From Candidatus Freyarchaeota archaeon (GTDB lineage Archaea; Asgardarchaeota; Jordiarchaeia; Jordiarchaeales; Jordiarchaeaceae): a stretch of DNA of 64,000 bases. Under the pieces are notes generated by a model. The model was not told where the DNA came from. It was given only the letters and a program-made list of their open reading frames with translations, and did not search any database. Both the position numbers and the translations under genes were made by a program. The stretch's first letter is position 1. The number at the start of each line of letters is the position of its first letter. Below are positions 1 to 8,319 of this stretch, piece after piece. The stretch lies in contig JAUQZE010000050.1 of NCBI GenBank assembly GCA_030587365.1, positions 1 to 64,000 of the forward strand. The letters are read 5' to 3'.

Positions 1-1
1 C

Positions 2-232
2 CACACCCTCCTACAGCTCAGCCCGAGGGACGGCGGTTCCATAGGATGGATGAGAGCCGGCCTTAAGACGGTTGGCTCCCGCTGCCGGTACGCCGCACTG
101 GAGGTCTTAAGATCCTTCATCGACCTAGTGGTGAAACTCGCCCAGAGGGTCAGAACAGCTGACCAGATATTGCAGTTCACTCTATCAGACATGAAGGGCC
201 TCAAAACTCTATACCAGATGGAGATAACCTAA
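2..232 (+). CDS. C-terminal part of an unrecognised protein, cut by the window edge
   Basis: The reading frame is open from the first bases of the window to a TAA at 230-232, giving at least 76 residues. The first internal ATG is at 50, but the frame is open upstream of it, so this is most likely the tail of a longer gene. The sequence is rich in Leu, Arg and Val and ends in a helical-looking stretch. I see no motif that identifies a family. The DNA here is more GC-rich than the next gene, as expected for a conserved core gene, but that is weak evidence. Function unknown. Confidence 0.5.
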   Translation, partial: HTLLQLSPRDGGSIGWMRAGLKTVGSRCRYAALEVLRSFIDLVVKLAQRVRTADQILQFTLSDMKGLKTLYQMEIT

Positions 233-321
233 AATTTGCCAAAGTTTAGTTATTATTTCATAATTTTTATATAATCACGTCGCATAATTATAACTAAGGA
301 TGGAGTTATAACCAGAACCGG

Positions 322-1242
322 GTGATATTGAAATTGACCAACACGACTGTTGAGAATAAGGATATAGGTAATGAACCGCTTACGAGATTAGAAATAGCCA
401 GTATTTGTCTGCTAGTTGAATTGGGCTTTGATCCCCAGGATGCTTATACTTTAGTTTGTGAGCTTAAGGCGTTTTCACCAGATTATCATAGAAGGGTCCT
501 GGAATGCACGGGACTCTATGTCGAAGCCCGTTTCGCTTTATTGCACCTACTCGAAGAGTTAGAGAGAACCAAACCGTTGGAGAATACACGAAATCAAGAA
601 ACTCTTACAAAGATTCCCTCCGGTGTGAAAGCTGTAACCAACGCCAATATCCAAAGTGTTGCTCTAGAAACAGCGGTAAATCTTAACCCGCGGCAGGCAG
701 AAAAAACATTGAACGCAAAAGCGGAGAAAATTGTGGAAACCATAGAGAAACCATCTGGGGAAAAAGGCGAAGAAAAAATATTAGAAGAACTGCGTGGGAT
801 TGCACAAGAACAGGAAAAAGCCGAAGAAAAAATATTAGAAAAGCTACGTGAGATTACACAGGTAGAGGAAAAAGTCAGCGTATCCCAAGACGTGAAAGAG
901 GATATCCCGATTGCTGAACACACACACGAAGAGGTAACGGGCAGCGTATCCCAAGACGTGAAAGAGGATATCCCGATTGCTGAACAACTTCATATTCCCG
1001 AACATACTTCACAAGAGATCCGCCTCGAAAATAAAGAAGAAATAGAAAGATGGTTAAGCAACACAGAAAACCACTTTGAGGAAATGCCAGTAGAAAAGCA
1101 AGAAGAGACTATGCCACGCTACATCCAATTAAGAACACTCACCTGCAAAGATAAGATAGGGGTGAGTCCCTTCTGCATAGGATGCCTCATCAATAATACC
1201 ATCGATTGCCCACTCTTCAACCGCACATTGAAAAAATGGTAA
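322..1242 (+). CDS. Unknown protein with internal repeats and a C-terminal four-Cys motif
   Basis: The start used is GTG at 322. I do not recognise the family. Three parts can be seen. Residues 1 to about 95 form a compact predicted-helical region. Residues 95 to about 260 are Glu/Lys-rich and low in complexity, with a repeated KILE(E/K)LR unit around residues 153-185 and a 22-residue tandem repeat around 187-222. The tail, about 268-306, has four cysteines spaced C-x11-C-x2-C-x7-C, which could bind zinc or an iron-sulfur cluster. The layout suggests an N-terminal domain and a metal-binding tail joined by a flexible charged linker. It stands alone, with a TATA-like stretch upstream near 270. 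No function is proposed. Confidence 0.75.
   Translation: MILKLTNTTVENKDIGNEPLTRLEIASICLLVELGFDPQDAYTLVCELKAFSPDYHRRVLECTGLYVEARFALLHLLEELERTKPLENTRNQETLTKIPSGVKAVTNANIQSVALETAVNLNPRQAEKTLNAKAEKIVETIEKPSGEKGEEKILEELRGIAQEQEKAEEKILEKLREITQVEEKVSVSQDVKEDIPIAEHTHEEVTGSVSQDVKEDIPIAEQLHIPEHTSQEIRLENKEEIERWLSNTENHFEEMPVEKQEETMPRYIQLRTLTCKDKIGVSPFCIGCLINNTIDCPLFNRTLKKW
876..986 (+). repeat. Two exact 45-bp direct repeats, 66-bp period, inside a CDS
   Basis: Bases 876-920 recur exactly at 942-986. The period of 66 bases is 22 codons, so the frame is kept and the protein carries two copies of a QDVKEDIPIAE unit. Perfect identity, including third codon positions, points to a recent duplication. Confidence 0.9.
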
Positions 1243-1482
1243 CTAGCTCCAAAATTATGAGGCGGTCATAAATAAAAGGAAAGCGGTCAAAAAATCAACA
1301 ATCCATCATTCAATTTTTAAATTTAGCATCAGGAAAATTCTAATTCCAGCTCAGAAATCTGATAGATTTCATTACGAGTATGAGAAGTCGGTTTGCGTTT
1401 TTTGAAATTAACCCCTTTTTATTTTTGATTTTCGCGGCTAAAAATGGGTAGACCGTCCCCTATTTTCTGGATGGGGATTTGT

Positions 1483-2925
1483 CTATCTTGCTTCGAATCC
1501 CATTTTTCCCGGGTTCATTATGTTGTTTGGGTCGATTGCTTTTTTGATTGCTTCTAAAACTTGGAATCCTGCTTCTCCGTACTCTTCCCTCATCCATTTT
1601 GCTTTGAGCAGGCCGATGCCATGATGATGAGCTACTGATCCGCCCAGCTTGTGGCAGGCTTCAAGGCCATCATTCCAGATTTCTGTGTACATTTTGAGGG
1701 CTTTTTCTCTGTCAGGCTCTTGGAAAGCGAATATTATGTATATGGAGCCTCCTTCCGCGTAGAAGTGGGAGAAGTGACACATTATGAATACTCCGTGGTG
1801 TTTATCCAGAATGGCTTTCTTAACGTTGTGGTAGAGGTCTTCGAGTTTATCCCAGGTTGTTACCACATCTATGGTGTCGGCGACTAATCCCATTTTCGTT
1901 CGTTCGGGTTGTGGGAAGTACATGTCGTATTTGTGTTTCCACCAGAACTCGGCTAGTTCCTTATCCACTTCTTTGCCTTCGTTTTTGGCACAGATTTCGG
2001 TGGTCATTTTTTCTTCAAAGTCTACGAGTTCCTTTACTCCATCGAAGGCTAGGATTAGGTAGCATCCTCCGGGGGGTAGTTGAACCTTGCCCTTTAGTGT
2101 GAATACGGTGTCCAGTTCATCGTACAGTCTTATGACGGCGGGTTTTAGTCCTTTTCTGAAGATTTCTCTTACGGTTTCCAGTCCTGTTCGTAGATCCTTC
2201 ATTATGAATGCCCTGAATCTTCTTTCCTCGGGTAGGGGATGTAATCTTAGCGTTACCTCTGTTATTACTCCCAGCGTCCCCTCGGACCCTATGAAAAGCT
2301 GATTCAGGTTAGGTCCAGTGGAGGTTCTCGGCGTGGCTTTGGTACGCATGATTTCGCCATTTGGTAGGACTACCTCCATTGAGATTACCATGTCCTCTAT
2401 TTTGCCGTACTTGGATGAGAGGGAGCCCGCTGAACGGCAGGCGACAAAACCTCCCAGACAGGAACAGTACATGGATGCGGGAACGTGTCCCGTAGTGAAG
2501 CCCCGCTTGTTTAGTTCCCTCTCCAGATCTTCCCCGATTATTCCCGGTTGAACAGTTGCAGTAGCAGATTTTTCGTCTACTCTCAGAATTTTGTCCATTT
2601 TTTTGATGTCGAGTATTATTCCCCCCTGAATGGGTAGAGCTTGCCCGCAGGCTCCAGCGCCCCCCGCGAACGGGATAACAGGAATCTTTTTTGAGTTAGC
2701 CAGGTGCAAAATTTTTGCTATTTGCTCTTTGTTTTCAACATGGACGATGAAGTCTGGTGTGGGCAACTTTCTACCCAGATCAATCCACATCAAAGCTAGA
2801 GGCCAGGCATCCCTTGAGTAACATATTCTATCAACCTGAGATACAGAAACATTATTAACTCCAACGATTTTCACAAGCTCGTCATAAATCATACTTTTCA
2901 CAAAATCGGACAAGTTTTCCTTCAT
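1483..2925 (-). CDS. FAD-linked oxidase, alkyl-DHAP-synthase-like
   Basis: This is a 480-residue flavoprotein of the vanillyl-alcohol-oxidase/PCMH class. The FAD-binding half (about 55-235) has the PFAGGAGACG loop at 85-94 and a CLGGFVACRSAG stretch that faces FAD in relatives. The C-terminal cap ends with DPNNIMNPGKMG. The His triplet HHHGIG at 433-438 followed by LLKAKW is typical of alkyldihydroxyacetonephosphate synthase; glycolate and lactate oxidases usually have an EHG motif there. The family makes or breaks bonds at C1 of dihydroxyacetone phosphate, or oxidises hydroxy acids. It lies 131 bases downstream of glpC on the same strand, so a role in glycerophosphate or ether-lipid metabolism is reasonable. 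A GlcD-like oxidase paired with the CCG protein is the alternative. Substrate not proven. Confidence 0.85.
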   Translation of the reverse strand: MKENLSDFVKSMIYDELVKIVGVNNVSVSQVDRICYSRDAWPLALMWIDLGRKLPTPDFIVHVENKEQIAKILHLANSKKIPVIPFAGGAGACGQALPIQGGIILDIKKMDKILRVDEKSATATVQPGIIGEDLERELNKRGFTTGHVPASMYCSCLGGFVACRSAGSLSSKYGKIEDMVISMEVVLPNGEIMRTKATPRTSTGPNLNQLFIGSEGTLGVITEVTLRLHPLPEERRFRAFIMKDLRTGLETVREIFRKGLKPAVIRLYDELDTVFTLKGKVQLPPGGCYLILAFDGVKELVDFEEKMTTEICAKNEGKEVDKELAEFWWKHKYDMYFPQPERTKMGLVADTIDVVTTWDKLEDLYHNVKKAILDKHHGVFIMCHFSHFYAEGGSIYIIFAFQEPDREKALKMYTEIWNDGLEACHKLGGSVAHHHGIGLLKAKWMREEYGEAGFQVLEAIKKAIDPNNIMNPGKMGFEAR

Positions 2926-3056
2926 TCCAATTCACCCAATTCTCCAAATCGACTCTTACGCTCCTTTTTTAATACTATTAATCGGAAGGTTATCGGGGAG
3001 AGAAATAAAAGGTATTGAAAAGTGATGTTTTTTGTTTTTCTTTCTTAGGTTACTGT

Positions 3057-4280
3057 TTAAGCCACGTATAATCTTTTCGCTAGGAAGACCGTGTAATCAA
3101 GGGCTCCTGTTTCGGCTTTCTTTTTGAAGAGGGCTTGGTCTATCTGCACTAGGCAGAGGGGGCAGGGAGTTACAACGGTTTGGGCACCAGATTTTTGAAT
3201 GTCCTCTATTTCTTTTTTAACAATCGCTTTTGATATTTGGGGATTGTATATATTTAGTAGTCCACCAGCGCCGCAGCATCTTTCTGGGTCTTCTAGTTTT
3301 TTGAACCCCACGTTTGGTAGCATTTCCAGAATTTCTTCAGCGTAATCGGTAGTATATTTGCCCAAGTGTCTGTCTAGGTGGCACGGCGAGTGTATGGTTA
3401 CACTTACATGCTCCGGATGATTTTGGAGCAGTTTTTTGAATTTTTCCTCTCCGATGTCTTCGATTATGTATTCTATTATGTGCTTTACTTCAAAGTCAGC
3501 ATTATTTCTTTTCCTTATCTCTTCAAGGGTGGCGGTGCAACCCGCACAGGTGGTAACAACTGTTTTTACACCCAGATTTTTTACTTTTTCAATGAAGTCT
3601 TTTTCCAGCTTATCAATAGTTTCCGAGTCACCCATTAGAATTGAGGGAAGACTACAGCACTTTAGTTCAGGGAGTAGAGTGTAATCCGCTCCCAATTTTT
3701 CCAGTACCAGTTTGGCACTCTCTCTTATTTCGGGGAGAAGGTTGTCAGCCTGACAGCCCGGAAAATAGAGAACCTCAACATGGGATTTAACCTTGTCCGG
3801 CACGTAGGGAAGACCCAGTATTTCAAGCCTCCCCTTAGCACTCTCAACTCTTGCCTCTTCATCCATTGGTTCAAACGCCAAGCCGTACTTCTGTAGGTTC
3901 TCAAGCATAGCCTCAAAGCTTTTGGGCACCAGTTCTCTTCTCTGCTTGAAGAGTTTTGACCGAATTAGGCTTACCACCTTAGGTACTGGCACGTTTTTTG
4001 AGCAAATCTCCTGGCAACGTCCACACTTGGTACAATAGTACACTATGTCTTTTGCCTTCCAGAATTCTCTAACTGTTCTTGAGAGTTCGCTGGTTATGCT
4101 TCTGGGACCAGAGTAGGATTCGTGTTGAAGAACTTCTAGAATTGGGCAAACCGTTAGGCATAATCCGCAGTTTTGACAGGCTTCAACCTTTTGACATGTT
4201 TCTTCCTCTTCTGGTTCTATCAAGGTTATGTCTTCTTCCTTCATTATCCCCTCTATGAATTTCATCTCTTTTTCTGGCAT
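3057..4280 (-). CDS. glpC: Anaerobic glycerol-3-phosphate dehydrogenase subunit C-like (2x4Fe-4S, CCG domains)
   Basis: This electron-transfer subunit would pass electrons from GlpAB to membrane carriers. I chose ATG at 4280 because a GGAGGAG site lies 7 bases upstream; a TTG at 4298 overlaps that site. Residues 35-45 and 83-93 each hold a CxxCxxCxxxC(P/S) cluster for [4Fe-4S]. Two CCG domains follow, with the cysteine patches PGC, TCAGC, SPCH, CCGAGG and TPCPLC. The length, 407 residues, fits GlpC and the related GlcF/HdrD subunits. It lies just downstream of glpB with a 22-base gap, so translation is probably coupled in a glpABC operon. HdrD- or LutA-type assignment is possible in isolation, but the neighbours favour GlpC. 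Confidence 0.85.
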   Translation of the reverse strand: MPEKEMKFIEGIMKEEDITLIEPEEEETCQKVEACQNCGLCLTVCPILEVLQHESYSGPRSITSELSRTVREFWKAKDIVYYCTKCGRCQEICSKNVPVPKVVSLIRSKLFKQRRELVPKSFEAMLENLQKYGLAFEPMDEEARVESAKGRLEILGLPYVPDKVKSHVEVLYFPGCQADNLLPEIRESAKLVLEKLGADYTLLPELKCCSLPSILMGDSETIDKLEKDFIEKVKNLGVKTVVTTCAGCTATLEEIRKRNNADFEVKHIIEYIIEDIGEEKFKKLLQNHPEHVSVTIHSPCHLDRHLGKYTTDYAEEILEMLPNVGFKKLEDPERCCGAGGLLNIYNPQISKAIVKKEIEDIQKSGAQTVVTPCPLCLVQIDQALFKKKAETGALDYTVFLAKRLYVA

Positions 4281-4302
4281 TCTGTTTCTCCTCCTCAACT
4301 AA

Positions 4303-5637
4303 CTAACCTGACGCGTTCAGCCCCGCCAAGTAACCAGTGACTATAGCTACACCCATTCCGCTCTTCTCCGCAATGTAATTGTACCCGGAGAGTACAGAGC
4401 CCGCCGCGTACAAGTTGCCGTATACTGGTTCCCCTTTATCGGATATGGGCTGCAGTTTCTCGTTAACATTAATTCCGCTGGAAAAGAGTTTATGTCCACC
4501 CATAGGAAAGACGTTCCTACTAAGTAGCTTTTCCAAGCACACTTCCTCCAAGTTTGTACCGTCACTGCTGTAAACTGGCAGATTGAACATTGACTCCTTG
4601 AGAAAGTCTTTTTCTTCCTTTAGTCCTCCGCCGAGGAAGCTGCCTGAAGCTAGTATGTACACATCAGCCTCGATTTCGGTTATTTTCCTTCCAATCTCCA
4701 CTTTTAGACTTTTCACCATTTTATTACAGTTTGCACCAACAACCTTGTATCCCCGCCTAACACTCGCACCAGCATTCTGGGCCGCCTTTTCGAGAAGCTT
4801 CACAAGCCGGTATCCTGGCACAGACGGGGGGAAGGATGTAAGCTCAAAAACGTTCGCTCCCGCAGCCTCCGCTAGAGTCTTAATGTTTTCCTCGGGAGAC
4901 TTAACTCCCGCTGTAGGGATGGCGATGTGGTCCGCGGACTCTATTCTTTTTTGAAGGTTTTGCCCTATCTTTTCAAGGGTCTCTGGATCATCCATTCTTC
5001 GAGCAATTTCTATCGCCAGTATGTCACCTCTCCCCTCTAGACCGGGAATATCCAAATATGCGTGGTTCACAGATTTAGGTTTAATTTTTAGACCCGGCGC
5101 TATATCGGAGAATGATTGGGCGCAGAACTTTGGATCATAGTCGGGGAAACCCTTCACTCCCACAAAGATTACTGAGGAGTTGTCGAGGTTTTTTGTGTTA
5201 CCATTATAGATTGTCGATGGACAGAGGCAGGTGGGCTTAAACGTGCCCACAAAATTAGTTACGAGAACGTTTTCGTCAAGGGAGCCCATAAAATTGACTC
5301 TCACAGAGTTCATACTTTCAACGAAATCCTTCAAGGCTTTCCGAACCAGTTTTTCGGATTCCTTCACTCTCTTCTCTGGCTCAGTTTCCTGACCGCCGCC
5401 AATAATTGAATACGGGTGACTCTTATTCTCACGAGCTATAATGCGGACACCTTCAGATGCGGAAGCGAACAAAAAGCCGGAGGGCAAATATCCTGCCACA
5501 TCAATTACACCCGATGATTGTATGGTAGCTCCAGAACCCTTTTCCGCAACAAGAACTTTGAGACCCTTTTCCGCCGCTATTCTTGCGGCTGTTAGCCCTG
5601 CGGCTCCTGCTCCTATAACAAAGACATCCACCTTCAT
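4303..5637 (-). CDS. glpB: Anaerobic glycerol-3-phosphate dehydrogenase subunit B-like flavoprotein
   Basis: The 444-residue protein starts with a Rossmann FAD motif (VIGAGAAGLTAARIA, residues 7-21). This is followed by the family-typical SSGVIDVAGYLP stretch, and it ends with a second FAD-contact region (AAGSVLSGYNYIAEKSG and GVAIVTGYLAG). This order matches GlpB, the FMN/FAD subunit that links GlpA to GlpC. The ATG at 5637 follows the glpA stop by three bases and has a GGAGGA site 9 bases upstream inside glpA, which indicates tight operon coupling. The C-terminal TGA is 22 bases before the glpC start. The alternative, a general fumarate-reductase-like FAD protein, is less likely given the neighbours. 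Confidence 0.85.
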   Translation of the reverse strand: MKVDVFVIGAGAAGLTAARIAAEKGLKVLVAEKGSGATIQSSGVIDVAGYLPSGFLFASASEGVRIIARENKSHPYSIIGGGQETEPEKRVKESEKLVRKALKDFVESMNSVRVNFMGSLDENVLVTNFVGTFKPTCLCPSTIYNGNTKNLDNSSVIFVGVKGFPDYDPKFCAQSFSDIAPGLKIKPKSVNHAYLDIPGLEGRGDILAIEIARRMDDPETLEKIGQNLQKRIESADHIAIPTAGVKSPEENIKTLAEAAGANVFELTSFPPSVPGYRLVKLLEKAAQNAGASVRRGYKVVGANCNKMVKSLKVEIGRKITEIEADVYILASGSFLGGGLKEEKDFLKESMFNLPVYSSDGTNLEEVCLEKLLSRNVFPMGGHKLFSSGINVNEKLQPISDKGEPVYGNLYAAGSVLSGYNYIAEKSGMGVAIVTGYLAGLNASG

Positions 5638-5640
5638 AAT

Positions 5641-7290
5641 TTAGTCCTCCTCCCAGAAGTCTGATAGAGTATCGTAGTTTGCGACGCCAGCGTATATTGC
5701 CTGGTTGAGTTCTTCCTCGCTTACCTGGTCTCCGCGGAGGAGGATGCATTTCCCTCTCCATCTTTCTTGAGCGAATTCTATAGCGTTCTTGTGGGCTTGC
5801 TCTGGACTCAGGTTAAGCTCGTCAGCGATAACTGTAAGGGCTTTAAAGTTGCAGAAGGTGCTCTGGCATGGTCCCATTCCCAGTCTCACTCTTCTACGAA
5901 GGTCACTCAGACTGGTTGCGAACTCGTTTCTTAGAGAGTATCGCATCTCAGCCTCTGTTACGGATTCACATCTGCAGATGGTGGACTTGTATTCGGGGTT
6001 TTCGCGGGTAAGATTCAGGATTTCAGGGGTGTTGGATCCGTGCCTGCTTGCTATGCGGCCTATGGTGTGCGTGGGCATATTGTACTCCTCAGCCCATAAT
6101 TCTATGTCAACATCACCTTCTGCGCCGGGCAGGGGTTCTATGTGGGTCTTACACTCAGCCTCAACACCCAGTTTCTGGCATATGAGGTCGGTCATCTTTT
6201 CAGCCATTATACGGTAGATTACCAGTTTTCCTCCCTCAAAGCTCACGATTCCCTTTACTCCGTCGCGTTGCTCGTGGTCGATTAGCTTAAAGTTGCGGGT
6301 GGCTTCGTCTTCGGTTATCCACCATTCCGGTAACATGGGTCGCACGCCGCACATGGTCCTGATAACTCGTGCCTCCCTGATGGAGGGTACGGCTACCTCT
6401 ATACTGGATATGAGATACTCTACATCATCGTAGCTGGTTTCGGCATCGTCCGGGTTTCCGAAAATGTCCCAGGCGGTGGTGCCCAGAACTGTGGTATCGA
6501 AATGAGGAAATAGATAAACAGACCTTCCGTCCAGAGCCCTGCAGACCACTCCAACGCCGGTTATCCTTCGATCAAAGATAACGTGGGACCCCTTGTTGAG
6601 CCTGAGGGGCTGATTTATACTAGCCATTTTTGAAATCCGGGGCACCCAGGGTCCTGCACAGTTAGCGACAAACTTCCCATAAATTTCTTCGGTCTTCCCG
6701 GTTTTTTTGTCCTTTACTTTAACACCCTTAACGCGGTCTCCCTCTCTAATAACATCAATAACTTCGGTGTAGTTACGAACAACGGCGCCGTGATTCTTGG
6801 CTGATAAGGCGTTCAGCATGCAGAGTCTGAAGGGGTCTATGAACATCTCATCAAAATAGGCGGCTAGAAGTATTTTGTCGCTCAGTTTGGGTTCGATTTT
6901 ACACGCTTCCTCCTTACTTATTAGCGTGATCGGACTTGCGCCCCGCAGGGCGGTGTACTGACTGTAATCCGTTTTCTTTGAAGTTCTGGCCTTTAGGTCG
7001 ATTTCATTCACTATCGCGGTAATGATCGGAAGACGGAAAACAATGTGTTTGGCAATCTTTTGCAGGTGCACAACTTCCTTGGTACACAGGGCAACCATTT
7101 CCGGCTCATCCAGATACTTGACACCGCCAGATATCATGCCCGCGCAGGTACCAGAGGTACCTGAACCAAAATCGTTTCTCTCAAGTAGAACAGTTTTCAG
7201 TCCACGCATAGCGCAGTCACGGGCAGTACCAGCACCAGAAGACCCACCACCAACCACAATAACATCATACTCGTCACTCAAGCAAGACAT
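5641..7290 (-). CDS. glpA: Anaerobic glycerol-3-phosphate dehydrogenase subunit A
   Basis: This 549-residue FAD enzyme oxidises sn-glycerol 3-phosphate to dihydroxyacetone phosphate. The N-terminal DAO domain has GGGSSGAGTARDCA (14-27) and the GTSGTCAGMISGG region. Near 425-480 sits a BFD-like [2Fe-2S] domain with CRCE and a later GMGPCQSTFC, as in bacterial GlpA; aerobic GlpD lacks it. It heads the glpA-glpB-glpC operon on the minus strand. The upstream gap (7291-7456) separates it from vapC and contains the likely promoter (TATA-like TTTTTATA near 7350). Finding the sn-glycerol-3-phosphate enzyme in an archaeon, whose own lipids use glycerol-1-phosphate, suggests catabolism of external glycerol or bacterial lipid backbones. 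Confidence 0.92.
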   Translation of the reverse strand: MSCLSDEYDVIVVGGGSSGAGTARDCAMRGLKTVLLERNDFGSGTSGTCAGMISGGVKYLDEPEMVALCTKEVVHLQKIAKHIVFRLPIITAIVNEIDLKARTSKKTDYSQYTALRGASPITLISKEEACKIEPKLSDKILLAAYFDEMFIDPFRLCMLNALSAKNHGAVVRNYTEVIDVIREGDRVKGVKVKDKKTGKTEEIYGKFVANCAGPWVPRISKMASINQPLRLNKGSHVIFDRRITGVGVVCRALDGRSVYLFPHFDTTVLGTTAWDIFGNPDDAETSYDDVEYLISSIEVAVPSIREARVIRTMCGVRPMLPEWWITEDEATRNFKLIDHEQRDGVKGIVSFEGGKLVIYRIMAEKMTDLICQKLGVEAECKTHIEPLPGAEGDVDIELWAEEYNMPTHTIGRIASRHGSNTPEILNLTRENPEYKSTICRCESVTEAEMRYSLRNEFATSLSDLRRRVRLGMGPCQSTFCNFKALTVIADELNLSPEQAHKNAIEFAQERWRGKCILLRGDQVSEEELNQAIYAGVANYDTLSDFWEED

Positions 7291-7448
7291 CTCCCAAAAC
7301 TAAAAGCAGAGGATATAATAATAAATTAGACTTTTTGAAACGGATAAAAATTTTTATACCTCCAACCATTTGGGCGGGAGCCGTATGCAGCAGTCCCACT
7401 GACCATTAACTTTATTCCTTTAAAAAGTTAATTATACTAAAACTTTTC

Positions 7449-7472
7449 TTCAAGAATCAAGAAATTCTTGAA
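7449..7472 (-). terminator. 9-bp stem-loop over the vapC stop
   Basis: TTCAAGAAT and ATTCTTGAA are perfect inverted repeats separated by 6 bases, spanning the end of vapC. On the vapC transcript the stem is followed by AAAAG and TTTT. It could help termination or protect the 3' end. The U-run is weak, so the call is tentative. Confidence 0.35.
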
Positions 7473-7864
7473 ACTATTCCGTCGAAGCCCGAGTCGAAAC
7501 TCATTATGTAGTCTATCCCGTTCCGTTCAATGATGGTTAAGCTTACACAGTCAGTGAAGCTAAATGTTTTATCTGTAAATTTTTGAAACTTTTTCAATGC
7601 AGCATATAGTTGATCCATACTAGTCATAATTTTTTCTATTCTTGGGGATTCAAGAATGAATCGTCCCATGTCTACCGCCAAATCGCGTCGCCTCGTTCTA
7701 ATGAGAGCAACAGTAACTGCTTCGTCCAGTATGTAATCAGAAGTGTAAACTGCTCCAAATCTACCCTGAAGGGCGTCACTCATAAGTTCCGCGGCTCTCT
7801 TGTGGTTTTTGTCATCTGCATTCCGAGTCGCAACGAAAATGCCTGTATCAATGAAAACAGCCAA
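7457..7864 (-). CDS. vapC: PIN-domain toxin, VapC family
   Basis: This is a 135-residue PIN-domain ribonuclease, the toxin half of a type II toxin-antitoxin pair. The acidic metal-binding residues are visible: D6 (FIDTGIF), E48 (LDEAV), D105 (FTDC) and D124 (SFDSGFD). VapC enzymes cut tRNA or rRNA. The start is TTG at 7864 with GGAGGAGG just before it. The antitoxin stop (TAA) abuts the TTG, so the two genes are translated together. The pair sits between glpK and glpA in the same direction, where it interrupts an otherwise metabolic cluster, probably by lateral insertion. Confidence 0.88.
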   Translation of the reverse strand: MAVFIDTGIFVATRNADDKNHKRAAELMSDALQGRFGAVYTSDYILDEAVTVALIRTRRRDLAVDMGRFILESPRIEKIMTSMDQLYAALKKFQKFTDKTFSFTDCVSLTIIERNGIDYIMSFDSGFDGIVSRIS

Positions 7865-8134
7865 TTAGCCTCCTCCATAGAGGAATTCGTCTATTCTCTC
7901 GGAAGCGTCTTTCACGCCCCAACTCTTTGGTTTTTTAAGCATTTTCCACGCATAATCCTCCTCTAGAGGAGGTAAATCGCTTGATAGAAATTCATCCTTT
8001 CGTTTTAACGCAAAATCTACCATTCTTGCTAGGGCTTCCTTTTGAGACAGCTTAACTCCCTTCTCTAGGAGAATTGATGCCAGAAATCTGTCAAGCTTTT
8101 CTTTCGTTTCCCTATCAATTTTAACTGAACTCAT
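7865..8134 (-). CDS. vapB: VapB-like antitoxin of the PIN toxin
   Basis: This 89-residue charged protein begins with a ribbon-helix-helix-like segment (VKIDRETKEKLDRFLA), continues with a helical part, and ends in an acidic, Trp/Tyr-containing tail that would bind the PIN toxin. It starts with ATG at 8134 and directly precedes vapC with no gap, the usual antitoxin-first order. A TATA-like stretch (ATATACTTTTATAAG) lies at about 8160-8176, upstream of the start. It probably represses its own promoter together with VapC. Confidence 0.75.
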   Translation of the reverse strand: MSSVKIDRETKEKLDRFLASILLEKGVKLSQKEALARMVDFALKRKDEFLSSDLPPLEEDYAWKMLKKPKSWGVKDASERIDEFLYGGG

Positions 8135-8319
8135 TCTACCACCAGTAGAGAAGTAGAAAAATATACTTTTATAAGTTTTCTTCTAAATCCACTTAACAGA
8201 CATGAATGAAACAGTTCTTTCCAAATACGATACTCTATGTTTTAAGGGGGAATGGAAAAATATGGAGAATACGAATAGTTGGTAGCGTATTCCCAATTGT
8301 TTTGAATTTTTTGTATTTG

